Notes: generated by a model not told the origin, from the sequence alone. A stretch of DNA of 64,000 nt from Sphaerotilus microaerophilus (GCF_023734135.1 NZ_AP025730.1:3038001-3102000); one strand, 5' to 3'. Counted from the first letter of the stretch, positions 1-9,705 are shown. Program-made: numbers and translations.

Positions 1-967
1 CGCGGAAGCGCTCCGGCAGGTCCGGGTTGGCCAGGAAGGCGCTGCCGAACACCACGGCATCGGCACGGCCCTCGGCCAGCAGCTTCTCGGCGCTGTCCTG
101 CGTGAGCCCGCCACCGACCAGGTAGGCACCGTCGAAGCGTGGGCGCAGCAGCGCGTGGTAGTCGAAGGCCGCGCCGAACAGCGCCACGTGCAGGTAGGCC
201 AGGCCCTTGCCGCGCAGCTGGTCGACCAAGTAGGCGTAGGTCTCCTGCGGAGCGGCATCGGTGATGCTGTTGTAGTTCATCTCCGGCGACAGCTTGATGC
301 CCACGCGGTCGGCGCCAGCCTCGGCCACCATCGCGGCGAGCACTTCCAGCAGGAAGCGGGCGCGGTTCGCGACCGAGCCGCCGTAGGCGTCCTGGCGCTG
401 GTTGCTGCCCGAGGACAGGAACTGCTCGGGCAGGTAGCCCGAGGCACCGTGCAGTTCCACGCCGTCGAAGCCCGCTTCGATGGCACGGCGGGTGGCCTGG
501 CGGTATTCGTCGACGACACCGGCGATCTCGGCGACGCTGAGTTCGCGCGGCGTGACGAAGTCGACCTGGCCGACCGGCGTCCAGGCCTGGCCTTCGGGCC
601 GGATGGCTGAAGGGGCCACCGGCGTGGCGCCGCCCAGCAGCGACGGGTGCGACACCCGGCCGCAGTGCATCAGCTGCATGAAGATGCGGCCCCCCTGGGC
701 GTGCACCGCCTCGGTCACCTGCTTCCAGGCGGCGACCTGGACGGAAGTCTCGATGCCGGGTGTGTGCACGTAGCCCTTGCCCATCGCGGACGGGAACACG
801 CCCTCGGTGATGATGAGGCCCGCACTGGCACGCTGGGCGTAGTAGGTGACCGTCAGGTCACTGGGCACGCCATCGGCATCGGCGCGAGAGCGGGTCATCG
901 GCGCCATCACCAGGCGGTTGGGTGCCAGCGCGCGGCCGATGCGGACGGGGGTGAGGAGTTGGCTCAT
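1..967 (-). CDS. Old yellow enzyme family NADH:flavin oxidoreductase (C-terminus cut by window edge)
   Basis: FMN-dependent ene-reductase of the NemA/OYE type, which reduces activated C=C bonds or nitro compounds with NAD(P)H in the cytoplasm. About 322 codons are visible and the reading frame runs off the left edge. The N-terminus (LLTPVRIGRALAPNRLVMAPM) is the usual start of the TIM barrel. The FELHGASGYLPEQF-like segment, read here as VELHGASGYLPEQF, and the following NQRQDAYGGS are family hallmarks of the flavin/active-site region. The ATG at 967 is preceded on the minus strand by AAGGA. It is divergent from a LysR gene with 110 bp between the start codons, so that regulator probably controls it in response to an electrophile. 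The physiological substrate cannot be told. Confidence 0.93.
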   Translation of the reverse strand, partial: MSQLLTPVRIGRALAPNRLVMAPMTRSRADADGVPSDLTVTYYAQRASAGLIITEGVFPSAMGKGYVHTPGIETSVQVAAWKQVTEAVHAQGGRIFMQLMHCGRVSHPSLLGGATPVAPSAIRPEGQAWTPVGQVDFVTPRELSVAEIAGVVDEYRQATRRAIEAGFDGVELHGASGYLPEQFLSSGSNQRQDAYGGSVANRARFLLEVLAAMVAEAGADRVGIKLSPEMNYNSITDAAPQETYAYLVDQLRGKGLAYLHVALFGAAFDYHALLRPRFDGAYLVGGGLTQDSAEKLLAEGRADAVVFGSAFLANPDLPERFR

Positions 968-1051
968 GGTCGGTTCCTTGGACAGGAGGGGTGGCGATGG
1001 ACGGATCTTCTGTTGTTCTGCCCTGGGGATAAAGTGGGTACGATGGAAGTC

Positions 1052-1073
1052 ATTGATCCAAAAATGGCGCAAT
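1052..1073. promoter_or_regulatory. Possible LysR-type binding dyad between the ene-reductase and its regulator
   Basis: An ATTG (1052-1055) and a CAAT (1070-1073) are separated by 14 bp just upstream of the LysR start codon. This resembles the loose ATTG/CAAT dyads bound by LysR-type regulators in divergent promoters. The short arms make chance occurrence possible. Confidence 0.3.
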
Positions 1074-1077
1074 CCGC

Positions 1078-1971
1078 ATGCAGCTGCTGAACGACATGGC
1101 CTTGTTTGTGGAGGTCGCCAGCACCCTGAGCTTCAAGCGAGCGGCCGACGCCACCGGGGTGCCGAACTCCACCCTGTCGCGGCGCATCAGCGCGTTGGAA
1201 AAGGCCATCGGCCTGCGGCTGCTGCACCGCACCACACGCAGGGTGGAATTGACCGAGGCCGGGCAGATTTACTACGAACGCTGCCGGCGCATCGTCGACG
1301 AGGCTCGGCTGGCCCATGAGCAGCTGGGCGAGTTGCTGGCGCAGCCCAGCGGCGTGCTGCGTGCGTCGCTGCCGGTGGACTTCGCCACCATCTACATGGC
1401 GCCGCTGATCGCGGAATTCGCGCGGCGCCATCCCGGCATCACCTTCGATTTCGACCTGACGCCGCGGCGGGTCGACCTGGTCAGCGAGCCCTTCGATGTG
1501 GCCATCCGCATGGGCGAACTCAGCGACTCGAACCTGATCGCCCGGCTGCTGGCCCGCCTGCCGGCCGGGCTCTATGCCTCTGCGCGCTACCTGCAGGCCC
1601 GGGGCGAGCCGGCGCACGCCGCAGACCTGGCGCAGCACGAATGCCTGGCCTTTCCCAAAGCCGGCCCGTGGACCTTGTACCGGGGTGCAGAGGTGGCCGA
1701 GGTCGAGGTCGGCGGGCGGGTTCTGGCCAACAGCGTGGGCATGCTCCGCCGCCTGGCGACGCTGGACATGGGGGTGATCCTGCTGCCCGAGGAGATCGTG
1801 GCCGACGACCTGGCCGCGGGGCGGCTGCGCCGCATCCTGCCGGACTGGCAGGGCAAATCAACGCCGGTCTATGCGCTCACCGAGACACGCCTGCTGCCTG
1901 CAAAGACGCAGCGCTTCGTCGAGTTCCTGCAGGAGCGATTGACGCAGCCGATCGGCGCCTGGCAAGGGTGA
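1078..1971 (+). CDS. LysR family transcriptional regulator
   Basis: 297-aa LysR-type regulator. The N-terminal winged helix-turn-helix is clear (SFKRAADATGVPNSTLSRRI, about residues 17-36, followed by LEKAIGLRLLHRTTR). It is followed by a substrate-binding domain of periplasmic-binding fold (about residues 90-290). It belongs to the large CrgA/YhjC-like subgroup that often sits divergently from oxidoreductases. Here the neighbour is the old yellow enzyme gene starting 110 bp away, so control of that gene plus autoregulation is the likely role. The effector is unknown. The ATG at 1078 starts exactly at the conserved MQLLNDMALFVEV N-terminus, supporting the start. Confidence 0.95.
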   Translation: MQLLNDMALFVEVASTLSFKRAADATGVPNSTLSRRISALEKAIGLRLLHRTTRRVELTEAGQIYYERCRRIVDEARLAHEQLGELLAQPSGVLRASLPVDFATIYMAPLIAEFARRHPGITFDFDLTPRRVDLVSEPFDVAIRMGELSDSNLIARLLARLPAGLYASARYLQARGEPAHAADLAQHECLAFPKAGPWTLYRGAEVAEVEVGGRVLANSVGMLRRLATLDMGVILLPEEIVADDLAAGRLRRILPDWQGKSTPVYALTETRLLPAKTQRFVEFLQERLTQPIGAWQG

Positions 1972-2112
1972 GGTGGGGCGGGCTGCCTGTCCGCTCGAAG
2001 GCGACTCAGCGCCTGTGTGGCGATTCCACGCTGGCGCGACGCAAGTCACACTCCCGGCGCGGTCGCTCGCGGCCGTGTGGGGGCTTTCTAGGCGGGGAAG
2101 CCGCCTTGGCGC

Positions 2113-3090
2113 ATGATCGCCCCCGTTACAGACCGCATCGGACCGCGCCAGGGTCGCGTCCGTTCCGCCATGGCTTCCTTCACTGACATCGCAGACGTTT
2201 CACCACTGCAGGTGCTCTGCATCGGCTGGCCAACGCCCACGGCTGCCGATGCCGCCTTCGGCCCACTGCATTGGCGCCATGGCGCCACCCTGGACGCGGC
2301 CGAGCGCGCGCTGGAGGGCGATGCGGCTCCCCACGCCATGGTGATCGATGCGAGCCTGCTGGCGCAGGTGCCGCCGCACTGGGCGGGGCTGTCCACTGCG
2401 GCACGCCGCTGCGCGGTGCTCGTCATCGCGTCGGCGCCTGGCCGCGCCGAGTGCTGGTCCTGGCTGCGCGCAGGGGTGCAGGACGTGCTGTCGCGCGAAC
2501 GCGTCGATGCGGCCGAGCTGTCCCGCGCGGTGGCGCTGGCGGTGCGGCGCTGGCAGCAGCAGGAGGATGTACGGCGGGCCTGGTCGATCGACCTGGACAC
2601 GGGCCTGCCCAACCGCACCCAGCTGATGGAGTTGCTGCACCAGCTCTGTGCGCTGCGCGAGCGCGAGCCTGCACCGATGGCGCTGGCCGTGTTCCGGCTC
2701 GGCAACGTGGCCGGCTGCGACGCCAGCCTGGGCGCGGCGGCAGCACCGACGCTGCGGCGCAAGCTGGCGGTGCGCCTGCGCGCTGGCCTGCGGTCGAGCG
2801 ACGTGGTGGCCGCGCTCGACGCGGACAGCTTCGCGGTGCTGCTGACCCGGCTCGACGCGCCGCAGGACGCCCAGAAGGTGGTGGATAAGCTCACCCGTTC
2901 GCTCCAGGCTCCGCTGAGCTTTGCCGGGCAGCCGGTGCTGGTGGGCGTATCCACCGGCGTGGCGCTGCACCCGCTGCACGCGCGCCAGCCCGCCGAGTTG
3001 CTGGATCTCGCCCTGGCTGCAGCGGGGGAGCGCAGGGCTGCCGACGGTGCCCGCCTGGGCCCCCGCGGGGAGGCGGCGAACGACGGTTGA
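2113..3090 (+). CDS. Degenerate GGDEF-domain protein
   Basis: 325-aa protein. The N-terminal half (about 1-135) looks receiver-like without recognisable phosphoacceptor residues. The C-terminal half (about 155-310) follows the GGDEF fold, beginning DLDTGLPNRTQLMELLHQL. The signature site reads LDADSF instead of GGDEF, so diguanylate cyclase activity is unlikely, and a regulatory or GTP-binding role is more plausible. A second Met at 2170 (MASFTDIADV) could be the true start because neither site has a good Shine-Dalgarno. It is convergent with the REC-GGDEF-EAL gene that ends 18 bp away, which suggests a local c-di-GMP theme. Confidence 0.75.
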   Translation: MIAPVTDRIGPRQGRVRSAMASFTDIADVSPLQVLCIGWPTPTAADAAFGPLHWRHGATLDAAERALEGDAAPHAMVIDASLLAQVPPHWAGLSTAARRCAVLVIASAPGRAECWSWLRAGVQDVLSRERVDAAELSRAVALAVRRWQQQEDVRRAWSIDLDTGLPNRTQLMELLHQLCALREREPAPMALAVFRLGNVAGCDASLGAAAAPTLRRKLAVRLRAGLRSSDVVAALDADSFAVLLTRLDAPQDAQKVVDKLTRSLQAPLSFAGQPVLVGVSTGVALHPLHARQPAELLDLALAAAGERRAADGARLGPRGEAANDG

Positions 3091-3108
3091 GGTGTTGACT
3101 GAGCCGGC

Positions 3109-5304
3109 TCAGGCCGGCTTCGGACCGACTGGCACCGCCGCCATCCAGGCGTCGAGTGCCGGCAGGGCAAGCGGGCGGCAGATGCCGTAGCCCTGGCCGA
3201 CGTCACAGCCGAAGGTCTGCAACATGCGCATCGCGCCGTCGTCCTCCACGCCCTCCGCAACCACCTGGATGCCGAGCTGGTGGCACAGGTCGATGGTGGA
3301 GTGCACGATCGCCGCGTCGGCCTTGTCGGTCACCAGCGACATCACGAAGTACTTGTCGATCTTCAGCGTGTGCAGCGGCAGCCGCTTGAGGCGCTGCAGC
3401 GAGGAGAAGCCGGTGCCGTAGTCGTCCAGCGCCACGCGGATGCCCCGGCGGGCCAGGTCGTGCAGCGTTTCGATGGCGCCTTCTTCGTCCTCGACCACGA
3501 TCTGCTCGGTGATCTCCAGCTCCAGCCGGTCGGCCGGGAAGTTGATCTCCTCGAGTGTGCGCATCACCCGTGCGCCCAGGTGCGGGTGCAGGAACTGGCG
3601 CGGCGATACGTTCACGGCAACCGACAGCGGCAGGTGGCGCATCGCAGCGCAGGCCTCGCGCAGGACCCACTCGCCGGCTTCCATGATCAGCCCGGTCTGC
3701 TCCAGGATGTCGATGAACTTGTCGGGCATCTGCAGCCCCATGCCGGGGCGGTTCCAGCGCAGCAGGGCCTCGACACCCGTGACCCGCCCCGTGCGCAGGT
3801 CCAGCTTGGGCTGGTAGTGCAGCTCGAACTCGCCGCGCTCCAGGCCGCGGAACAGGGCCACTTCGGTGGTGAGGCGGTCCACCACCCGATCGTGCATGTC
3901 CGCGGTGAAGAAGTGGTAGCTCGACCCGCTCGACTCACGCGCCCGGGCGCGTGCGGCACCCGCATGCTGCAGGAGCATGTCGACGTCACGCCCGTCCGAC
4001 GGGTAGATCGCCACGCCCACGTTGAGGGCCGCGAGCAGCTCCCAATCGCCCACCGCCAGCGGTGCCGCAAAGGTATCCACCAGGCGCTGGGCCCGGCTGG
4101 CCACCGCCAGCTCGTGGCCGACGTCGGTCACCAGCATCGCGAAGCGGTCGCCCTCCAGCCGGCACAGCGAGTCGCGCTCGCGCAGGTGTGTGGCCAGGCG
4201 CTCGGCGACCGCCTTGATGATGCGATCGCCCGCGGCCTGGGTCACCGTGGCCTGGGCGCGTTGCAGGGCATCGACGTCGATGTCGAGCACCGCGAACGGC
4301 CGTCCGCCGCGCTCGGCCGCGGTGATCGCCGTGTGCACCCGATCGCGGAACAGCACCCGGTTGGGCAGGCCGGTGAGCTCGTCGAAATGGGCGTAGTAGC
4401 TCAGGCGGGCCTCGGCGAGGCGGCGCTCGGAGACGTCCTGCGCCACGCCGAAGATCACGCGCGGCCGGCCCTGGTCGTCGAGCACCACGTCACCGGAGAG
4501 GAAGAGGTAGCGCGCGGCCAGTTCCTGCGGGGCAAGACGGATCTCCAGCTCGCGTTCGCGTTGATGGTGGCGCAGGTCGCGCACGAAGCGGCGCAGCCGG
4601 ACGCGGTCGTCGGGCACCACCATGGCGAGTACGTCGCGCACCGGCATGCCGTCGCAGCTTGCCAGTCCGAGCAGGTCGCGCAGTTCGCGCGAGCAGTGCA
4701 GCAGACCGGTGCCGAAGTCCAGTCGCCACTGGCCGAGGCGGGCGATCTTCTGCGCACGCGCAAGGGCGAGCTGGCTCTCGCGCAGCTCGCGCTCGGTGGT
4801 GCTGGTGCGCAGCGCATAGCGCACACGCTGTCCCAGCAGGGCCCAGTTGATCGGCTTGGTGATGAAGTCTGTCGCGCCGGCCTCGAAGGCCAGCGTGACC
4901 GCCATCACGTCGTCGAGCGCGGTGAGCATCAGGACCGGGGTGTGCCGGCCGGTCACCGAGCGGCGGATCGCGCGGCAGGCGTCGAAGCCATTCATCACCG
5001 GCATGCGCACGTCCATCAGCACCAGGTCGGGCTGTTCCTGCTCCGCCTGCAGCAGGGCCGCCTGGCCGTCCTCGGCCTCGATGACGCTGTAGCCGGTGTC
5101 CTCCAGCACCCGGCGGATCATCATGCGGGTGACCGTTTCGTCATCGACGATCAGGATCTTGGCCGCTGTGGGGCCGCCTGGCGTGCCGCCGAGGTCGGTC
5201 AGGCCCGCGTCGCGGTTGGCCAGCGGGGCCCGGTCAGGGGCGACCTGTGGCGGTGCCAGCGTCTGCACAGGGGCCGGGGGAGCGGGGGGCGGGGAGGATG
5301 TCAT
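3109..5304 (-). CDS. Response regulator with REC-PAS-GGDEF-EAL architecture (probable c-di-GMP phosphodiesterase)
   Basis: 731-aa cytoplasmic signalling protein. Domains in order: a Pro/Ala-rich leader (1-45), a receiver domain with phosphoacceptor Asp98 (LVLMDVRMPVMNG), a PAS domain (about 185-295), a GGDEF domain whose signature is EGDRF at 384-388, and an EAL domain with EALLRW at 512-517 plus DDYGTGFSSL and VAEGVED. The cyclase site is degenerate while the phosphodiesterase residues look complete, so the protein probably hydrolyses c-di-GMP, with the GGDEF domain as a sensor. Its ATG overlaps the stop codon of the upstream hybrid kinase (ATGA), indicating translational coupling. The kinase HPt domain is therefore the likely phosphodonor to Asp98. 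Confidence 0.93.
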   Translation of the reverse strand: MTSSPPPAPPAPVQTLAPPQVAPDRAPLANRDAGLTDLGGTPGGPTAAKILIVDDETVTRMMIRRVLEDTGYSVIEAEDGQAALLQAEQEQPDLVLMDVRMPVMNGFDACRAIRRSVTGRHTPVLMLTALDDVMAVTLAFEAGATDFITKPINWALLGQRVRYALRTSTTERELRESQLALARAQKIARLGQWRLDFGTGLLHCSRELRDLLGLASCDGMPVRDVLAMVVPDDRVRLRRFVRDLRHHQRERELEIRLAPQELAARYLFLSGDVVLDDQGRPRVIFGVAQDVSERRLAEARLSYYAHFDELTGLPNRVLFRDRVHTAITAAERGGRPFAVLDIDVDALQRAQATVTQAAGDRIIKAVAERLATHLRERDSLCRLEGDRFAMLVTDVGHELAVASRAQRLVDTFAAPLAVGDWELLAALNVGVAIYPSDGRDVDMLLQHAGAARARARESSGSSYHFFTADMHDRVVDRLTTEVALFRGLERGEFELHYQPKLDLRTGRVTGVEALLRWNRPGMGLQMPDKFIDILEQTGLIMEAGEWVLREACAAMRHLPLSVAVNVSPRQFLHPHLGARVMRTLEEINFPADRLELEITEQIVVEDEEGAIETLHDLARRGIRVALDDYGTGFSSLQRLKRLPLHTLKIDKYFVMSLVTDKADAAIVHSTIDLCHQLGIQVVAEGVEDDGAMRMLQTFGCDVGQGYGICRPLALPALDAWMAAVPVGPKPA

Positions 5305-8300
5305 GGACCGTCCGGACCGTTCGGGCTGTTGACAGGGGGCAGGTCGGCGCGCAGACGCTGGATGGCCTCCAGCGCAGCGCGGCAGGCCGCGTCCAGCGCG
5401 CCGAGATCGGGCGTTGCGGCCGGGGCGTCGATGAGCCGGCGCTCGGTCGTGGCGGCCAGGGCGTAGACCTGGGTCGCACCGATGTCGCCGGCGGTGTTCT
5501 TGAGTCGGTGCATCAGCTCGCGCAACGTGCCCATTTCGGCAGCACCGGCAGCCGCAAGGATCTGCCGGATCTCACTGTCCATGGTCTCGATCACCTTGTC
5601 GAGCAGCGGGCCCATGGCCGCGCCCATCACGGCCAACACCTGGGCGTAACGGGCGGTGTCGATCACCGGATCGGCGAGCGGACCCAGGGGGGCCGGGGCC
5701 GTATCGACATGGGCCGCTGCGACGACGCCTGGCGGCATCAGCCAACGGGCCACCATGGTGGCCAGCGCCTGGGCGCTGTAGGGCTTGACGATGTAGTCGT
5801 CCATGCCGGCGGCCAGGCAGCGGTCGCGGTCGGCGGGCAGTGCATGCGCGGTCAGGGCGACGATGGGCATGCGCGGTCGCCCGTTCTCGGCCTCCCAGGC
5901 GCGGATCGCGCGGGTGGCCGCATAGCCGTCCATGCCGGGCATCTGGATGTCCATCAACACCAGGTCGAAGTCCTGTTGCCGGACTCGGTCCACCGCTTGC
6001 CGGCCATCGTCGGCCACTTCGACGTCCAGGCCGCGCTTGCGCAGCATCTGCATGCCCACGTCCTGCGTGACCGGGTTGTCCTCGACCAGCAGGACGCGCT
6101 CGCCCGCGAACTGCAGTGTGGTGCCATTGGGCACGGCCAGCGGCGCGGGTACCGGCGCGCGTTGGTGCAGCACGGTGGCGATGGCATCGTGCAGGTCGGA
6201 CTGGCGCAGCGGTTTGTCCAGCCACACGTCCACGCCCAGGCCCTCGATGCGCTCGGTGTCCTGCACCGACGAGCTCAGCATGATCAGCGGCATGGCCGCC
6301 AGCGCCGGATCCTGCCGGATCTGCTGCACCAGGGTGTAACCGTCCATGCCGGGCATGTTCAGGTCGAGCAGGGCGATCTCGTAGGGCCGGCCCGAGGTGG
6401 CCGCGTCCTGCAGTTTGGCCAATGCCTCCTCGCCGTTGGCCGCACTGCTCGACTGGCTGCCCCAGGCGGTGAGGTAGCGGTGCAGGATGATGCGGTTGGT
6501 GGCGTTGTCGTCCACCACCAGCACCCGCGTGCCGGCAAAGACCCGGCTGCGTGCGTCGCGCGAGCCCGCTGTGGCCCTCTGCAGCGGCAGGGTGAACCAG
6601 AAGCGCGAGCCCTGCTCGGCCACGCTCTCGAAGCCGATCGAGCCCTGCATCAACTCCACCAGTCGCTTGGCGATGCTCAGGCCCAGGCCGCTGCCGCCGA
6701 AGCGCCGGCTCATCGAGCTGTCCGCCTGGGTGAAGGGCTGGAACAGCGTGGCCTGCTTGTCGCGCGCGATGCCGATGCCGGTGTCGCGCACCTCGATGCG
6801 CAGCACCCGCTCCGAGCCAAGCCCGGGCACGGCGCTGACGCTCACCACCACCTCGCCACGTTCGGTGAACTTGATGGCGTTGCCCACCAGGTTGACCAGC
6901 ACCTGGCGCAGCCGGATCGGGTCGCCGCGCATCAGCTCGGGCACCTCGGGCGCGATGTAGCAGGCCAGCTCCAGCTTCTTGCTGTGGGCGCGCTGCGCGA
7001 GCATCGCGGTCACATCCTCCACCGTGCGGCGCGGGTCGAAGTCCAGCGCCTCGATGCGCAGCTTGCCCGCCTCCAGGCGCGAGAAGTCGAGGATCTCGTC
7101 GATCACGCCCAGCAGCATGCCCGCCGAGGTGCGGGCCGTCTCCAGGTAGCGCTGCTGCTGGCCCGTCAGGGCGGTGTCCTGCAGCATCTCTATCGAGCCG
7201 AGCACGCCGTGCATGGGCGTGCGGATCTCGTGGCTCATGCTGGCCAGGAACTCCGACTTGGCGATCGCCGCGTCTTCCGCCGCTTCCTTGGCATGGCGCA
7301 ACTCGACCTCGCCGCGCTTGCGCTCGGTGATGTCGTGCACCACGCCGATGAAGCGCCGCCGGCCATCGCGGGAGGCGGGAGTGCCAGGTTCACCCTCGAG
7401 CACGCCCACGCGCAGCGCGATCCAGATCGAGACGCCGTCCTTGCGCTGGGCTTCGAACTCACGCTCCAACCCCATGATGCGGCTCTCTCCGGTGGCCAGG
7501 TAGCGCTGCAGGTAGGCGTCATGATGCGCCCTGTGCGGCTCGGGCACGATCATGGAAATGTTGCGCCCGTGTACCTCCTCCACGGTGTAGCCGAACAGGC
7601 GTTCGGCACCGGCGTTGAAGGAGACGATCGCGCCCCGGTCGTCGATCACGATGATGCCGTCGTGGGTGGCGTTGAGCACCCGACGCAGCTGTTCTTCACT
7701 GCGGGTGATGGCCTGCTGGGCCTCGATGCGGCTGGACACGTCGGTCTGCAGGGCCACGAAATGGGTCAATTCGCCAGCGTGGTTGCGCACCGGCATGACG
7801 TGCAACTCGTTCCAGAACGGGCGACCCTGGCGGGTGTAGTTGAGCAGCAGCACGTCGACGTCACGGCCCTCGGCGATCGCGTCGCGCAGACGTCCGAGTT
7901 CGGCGGGGTCGGTGTGCGGCCCCTGCAGGAAGCGACAGTTGCGCCCCAGCACGTCCTGGCTCAACCAACCGGTGATGCGCTCGAAGGCCTGGTTGACGTA
8001 GACCACCGACTGGTCGGGCGTGCGGGCGTCGGCGATGACGATGCCCACGCCGATGGCGCCCAGGATGTGGCCTCGCAGGCGCAGGTCCTGTTCGTTGTGG
8101 TGCAGCGCGGCGTAGCTGTCGGCCAGCTGCAGCGACATGCGGTTGAAGGCGGTGGCCGTCTCGGCCAGTTCGTCGCCGCCCTGCACCGGCATCTGGTAGC
8201 CGAGTTCGCCGCCGGCGATGCGCTTGGCCGCCTGGGACAGGCGCGCCAGCTGGCGCGTCAGGTAGGCGCCCAGCGCCCAGGAGAACAGTGCCACCAGCAG

Positions 8301-8792
8301 CATCTCCAGCGCAGCCAGGCCCAGGCCATAGCGCTGGGCGGTGGCCTGCACACTCTGCACCTCGCCGGCAGATACGCCGATCTCGACCCGCCCGAACCGC
8401 TGCGACCCCACTTGGATGTCGACCCCGGTGCGCAGCACCCCATCGGTCACGCTGGCCAGCGTCGGGTTCTCGGCAACCGACTTGTCGAGCTGGGCCGCGT
8501 CGCCGGCCCGCGCGATGACTTGGTGGTCGGCATCACGCACCCGGGCGTAGACCACGCCGGGATAGGTGAGCATCTCGCGTGCCAAGGCGTTGAGCGCCGC
8601 CAGGTCGCTGGAGATCAGGGCCTCCTTGGCGACCACCGAGAAGGCCTTCACGGTGGCCTGGGTGCGCCGCTCGAACTCCGCCTCCGCCGAGGACGACAGG
8701 AACCCCACGCCGCTGACCACCAGCGCCGTGAGCAGCACCGCCTCGATGGCCGCCACGCCGAGGATGGTCTTGAGACGGAACGACAGCCTCAT
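5301..8792 (-). CDS. LOV/PAS hybrid sensor histidine kinase with two receivers and HPt
   Basis: 1163-aa membrane kinase. Order: TM helix (about 11-33), short periplasmic sensor region, second TM (about 155-178), HAMP, a LOV domain (about 245-355), a PAS domain, HisKA with His521 (MSHEIRTPMHG), an HATPase domain, receiver 1 (Asp810), receiver 2 (Asp948) and a C-terminal HPt with His1095 (MHRLKNTAGDIGA). The LOV domain has the full photochemical signature: GRNCRFLQGP with Cys286, the FMN-contacting Asn pair in LLNYTRQGRPFWNEL, and Gln in FVALQTDVS. Blue-light formation of a flavin-cysteinyl adduct is therefore expected from family knowledge. It lies 31 bp behind a PhnD-like binding protein and overlaps the EAL-type response regulator by 4 bp, so it may combine light and a periplasmic signal to set c-di-GMP levels. 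Confidence 0.93.
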   Translation of the reverse strand: MRLSFRLKTILGVAAIEAVLLTALVVSGVGFLSSSAEAEFERRTQATVKAFSVVAKEALISSDLAALNALAREMLTYPGVVYARVRDADHQVIARAGDAAQLDKSVAENPTLASVTDGVLRTGVDIQVGSQRFGRVEIGVSAGEVQSVQATAQRYGLGLAALEMLLVALFSWALGAYLTRQLARLSQAAKRIAGGELGYQMPVQGGDELAETATAFNRMSLQLADSYAALHHNEQDLRLRGHILGAIGVGIVIADARTPDQSVVYVNQAFERITGWLSQDVLGRNCRFLQGPHTDPAELGRLRDAIAEGRDVDVLLLNYTRQGRPFWNELHVMPVRNHAGELTHFVALQTDVSSRIEAQQAITRSEEQLRRVLNATHDGIIVIDDRGAIVSFNAGAERLFGYTVEEVHGRNISMIVPEPHRAHHDAYLQRYLATGESRIMGLEREFEAQRKDGVSIWIALRVGVLEGEPGTPASRDGRRRFIGVVHDITERKRGEVELRHAKEAAEDAAIAKSEFLASMSHEIRTPMHGVLGSIEMLQDTALTGQQQRYLETARTSAGMLLGVIDEILDFSRLEAGKLRIEALDFDPRRTVEDVTAMLAQRAHSKKLELACYIAPEVPELMRGDPIRLRQVLVNLVGNAIKFTERGEVVVSVSAVPGLGSERVLRIEVRDTGIGIARDKQATLFQPFTQADSSMSRRFGGSGLGLSIAKRLVELMQGSIGFESVAEQGSRFWFTLPLQRATAGSRDARSRVFAGTRVLVVDDNATNRIILHRYLTAWGSQSSSAANGEEALAKLQDAATSGRPYEIALLDLNMPGMDGYTLVQQIRQDPALAAMPLIMLSSSVQDTERIEGLGVDVWLDKPLRQSDLHDAIATVLHQRAPVPAPLAVPNGTTLQFAGERVLLVEDNPVTQDVGMQMLRKRGLDVEVADDGRQAVDRVRQQDFDLVLMDIQMPGMDGYAATRAIRAWEAENGRPRMPIVALTAHALPADRDRCLAAGMDDYIVKPYSAQALATMVARWLMPPGVVAAAHVDTAPAPLGPLADPVIDTARYAQVLAVMGAAMGPLLDKVIETMDSEIRQILAAAGAAEMGTLRELMHRLKNTAGDIGATQVYALAATTERRLIDAPAATPDLGALDAACRAALEAIQRLRADLPPVNSPNGPDGP

Positions 8793-8823
8793 GTTGTGTG
8801 CCTACCCGCGGATCGTCAGCGGC

Positions 8824-9705
8824 TCATTCGGCCAGCAGCGCGGCCAGGGTCTGGATGCCCAGGGCCCGGACGTCGTTCCAGTCGGCATCCTGTGCGGCCT
8901 CGAAGCCCTTGAAGCCGATGCCATCCAGGGCCGACCGGCTGCGCGGATCGGTGTCGGCCGCGAGCATGGCCTGGCGAAGGGACTGCAGCGTGGCGGCCGG
9001 CACACGCGGGTGCGCCGCGAAGGCGTGCGGCGTGTAGTCCTTGGTCTGCCACAGCACGCGCAACTCGTCGCGCACGGCGGCGTCCTGGGTCTGCAGGGTG
9101 CGCTGGATGCCGCCGCCCGCTTCGAACTGGCGTTGAGTCACGTTCAGGTAGACCGACTCGTGCGAGTTGACGAACACCGGCCGGATCGGCACATGGGTGC
9201 GCTCGAACTCGGCGCGCACCAGCACGGTGGCCGCGAACGCGGCGGGTGCGGGGAAGGCCACGGCCTTGCCGGCCAGCTCGGTCATGTCCTTGATCGGCGA
9301 GTCGCGCCGCACCACCACGATGCCGCGCAGCCGGCGGCCCTTCTCCTTGGCGAAGGCCACGTAGCCGGGCCGGCGGGCGAAGACGCTGTAGTGGTACGGA
9401 TTCATGTACGCGAGGTCATACGCCCCGGCGGCCAGGCGCTTCTCGAAGGTCGGGATGTCGGGGGCAGTGGCAAAGCGCAGCGGCACGCCCGAGCGCTCGG
9501 CCAGCCCGGCGATCACCGGGATCCACAGCCTCGCCAGTTCGCTGGCCGACTGCTGCGGCACGATGCCGAAGCTCAGCGTGCGCGACCTGGCACCGGTGGA
9601 CGGTGGTGCGTCCTGTGCCCGCGCGGCGGCGGGAGCCAGCAGGCCCAGGCCAGTCAGACCCAGGGCACCCCACGCACCCAGGCGATTCAGGAAGTTGCGT
9701 CGCAT
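8824..9705 (-). CDS. PhnD-like phosphate/phosphonate-type periplasmic binding protein
   Basis: About 293 aa from the Met at 9705; an in-frame Met at 9744 would add 13 residues. I chose 9705 because the signal sequence begins there with MRRNFLNRLG, a twin-arginine-like motif, followed by a hydrophobic core and a cleavage-like ARAQ. The mature protein matches the PhnD/PtxB fold: LSFGIVPQQSASELARLW, then the DIPTFEKRLAAGAYDLAYMNPYHY region. No ABC permease or ATPase follows. The next gene, 31 bp downstream, is a membrane histidine kinase, so this is more likely a signal-capturing partner of the kinase than a transporter component. The ligand is unknown. Confidence 0.85.
   Translation of the reverse strand: MRRNFLNRLGAWGALGLTGLGLLAPAAARAQDAPPSTGARSRTLSFGIVPQQSASELARLWIPVIAGLAERSGVPLRFATAPDIPTFEKRLAAGAYDLAYMNPYHYSVFARRPGYVAFAKEKGRRLRGIVVVRRDSPIKDMTELAGKAVAFPAPAAFAATVLVRAEFERTHVPIRPVFVNSHESVYLNVTQRQFEAGGGIQRTLQTQDAAVRDELRVLWQTKDYTPHAFAAHPRVPAATLQSLRQAMLAADTDPRSRSALDGIGFKGFEAAQDADWNDVRALGIQTLAALLAE

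Noticed and set aside
5247..8912. 1221-codon plus-strand open frame opposite the hybrid kinase
   Set aside because: The minus strand encodes an unambiguous LOV-kinase here; the plus frame has no domain and no ribosome site.
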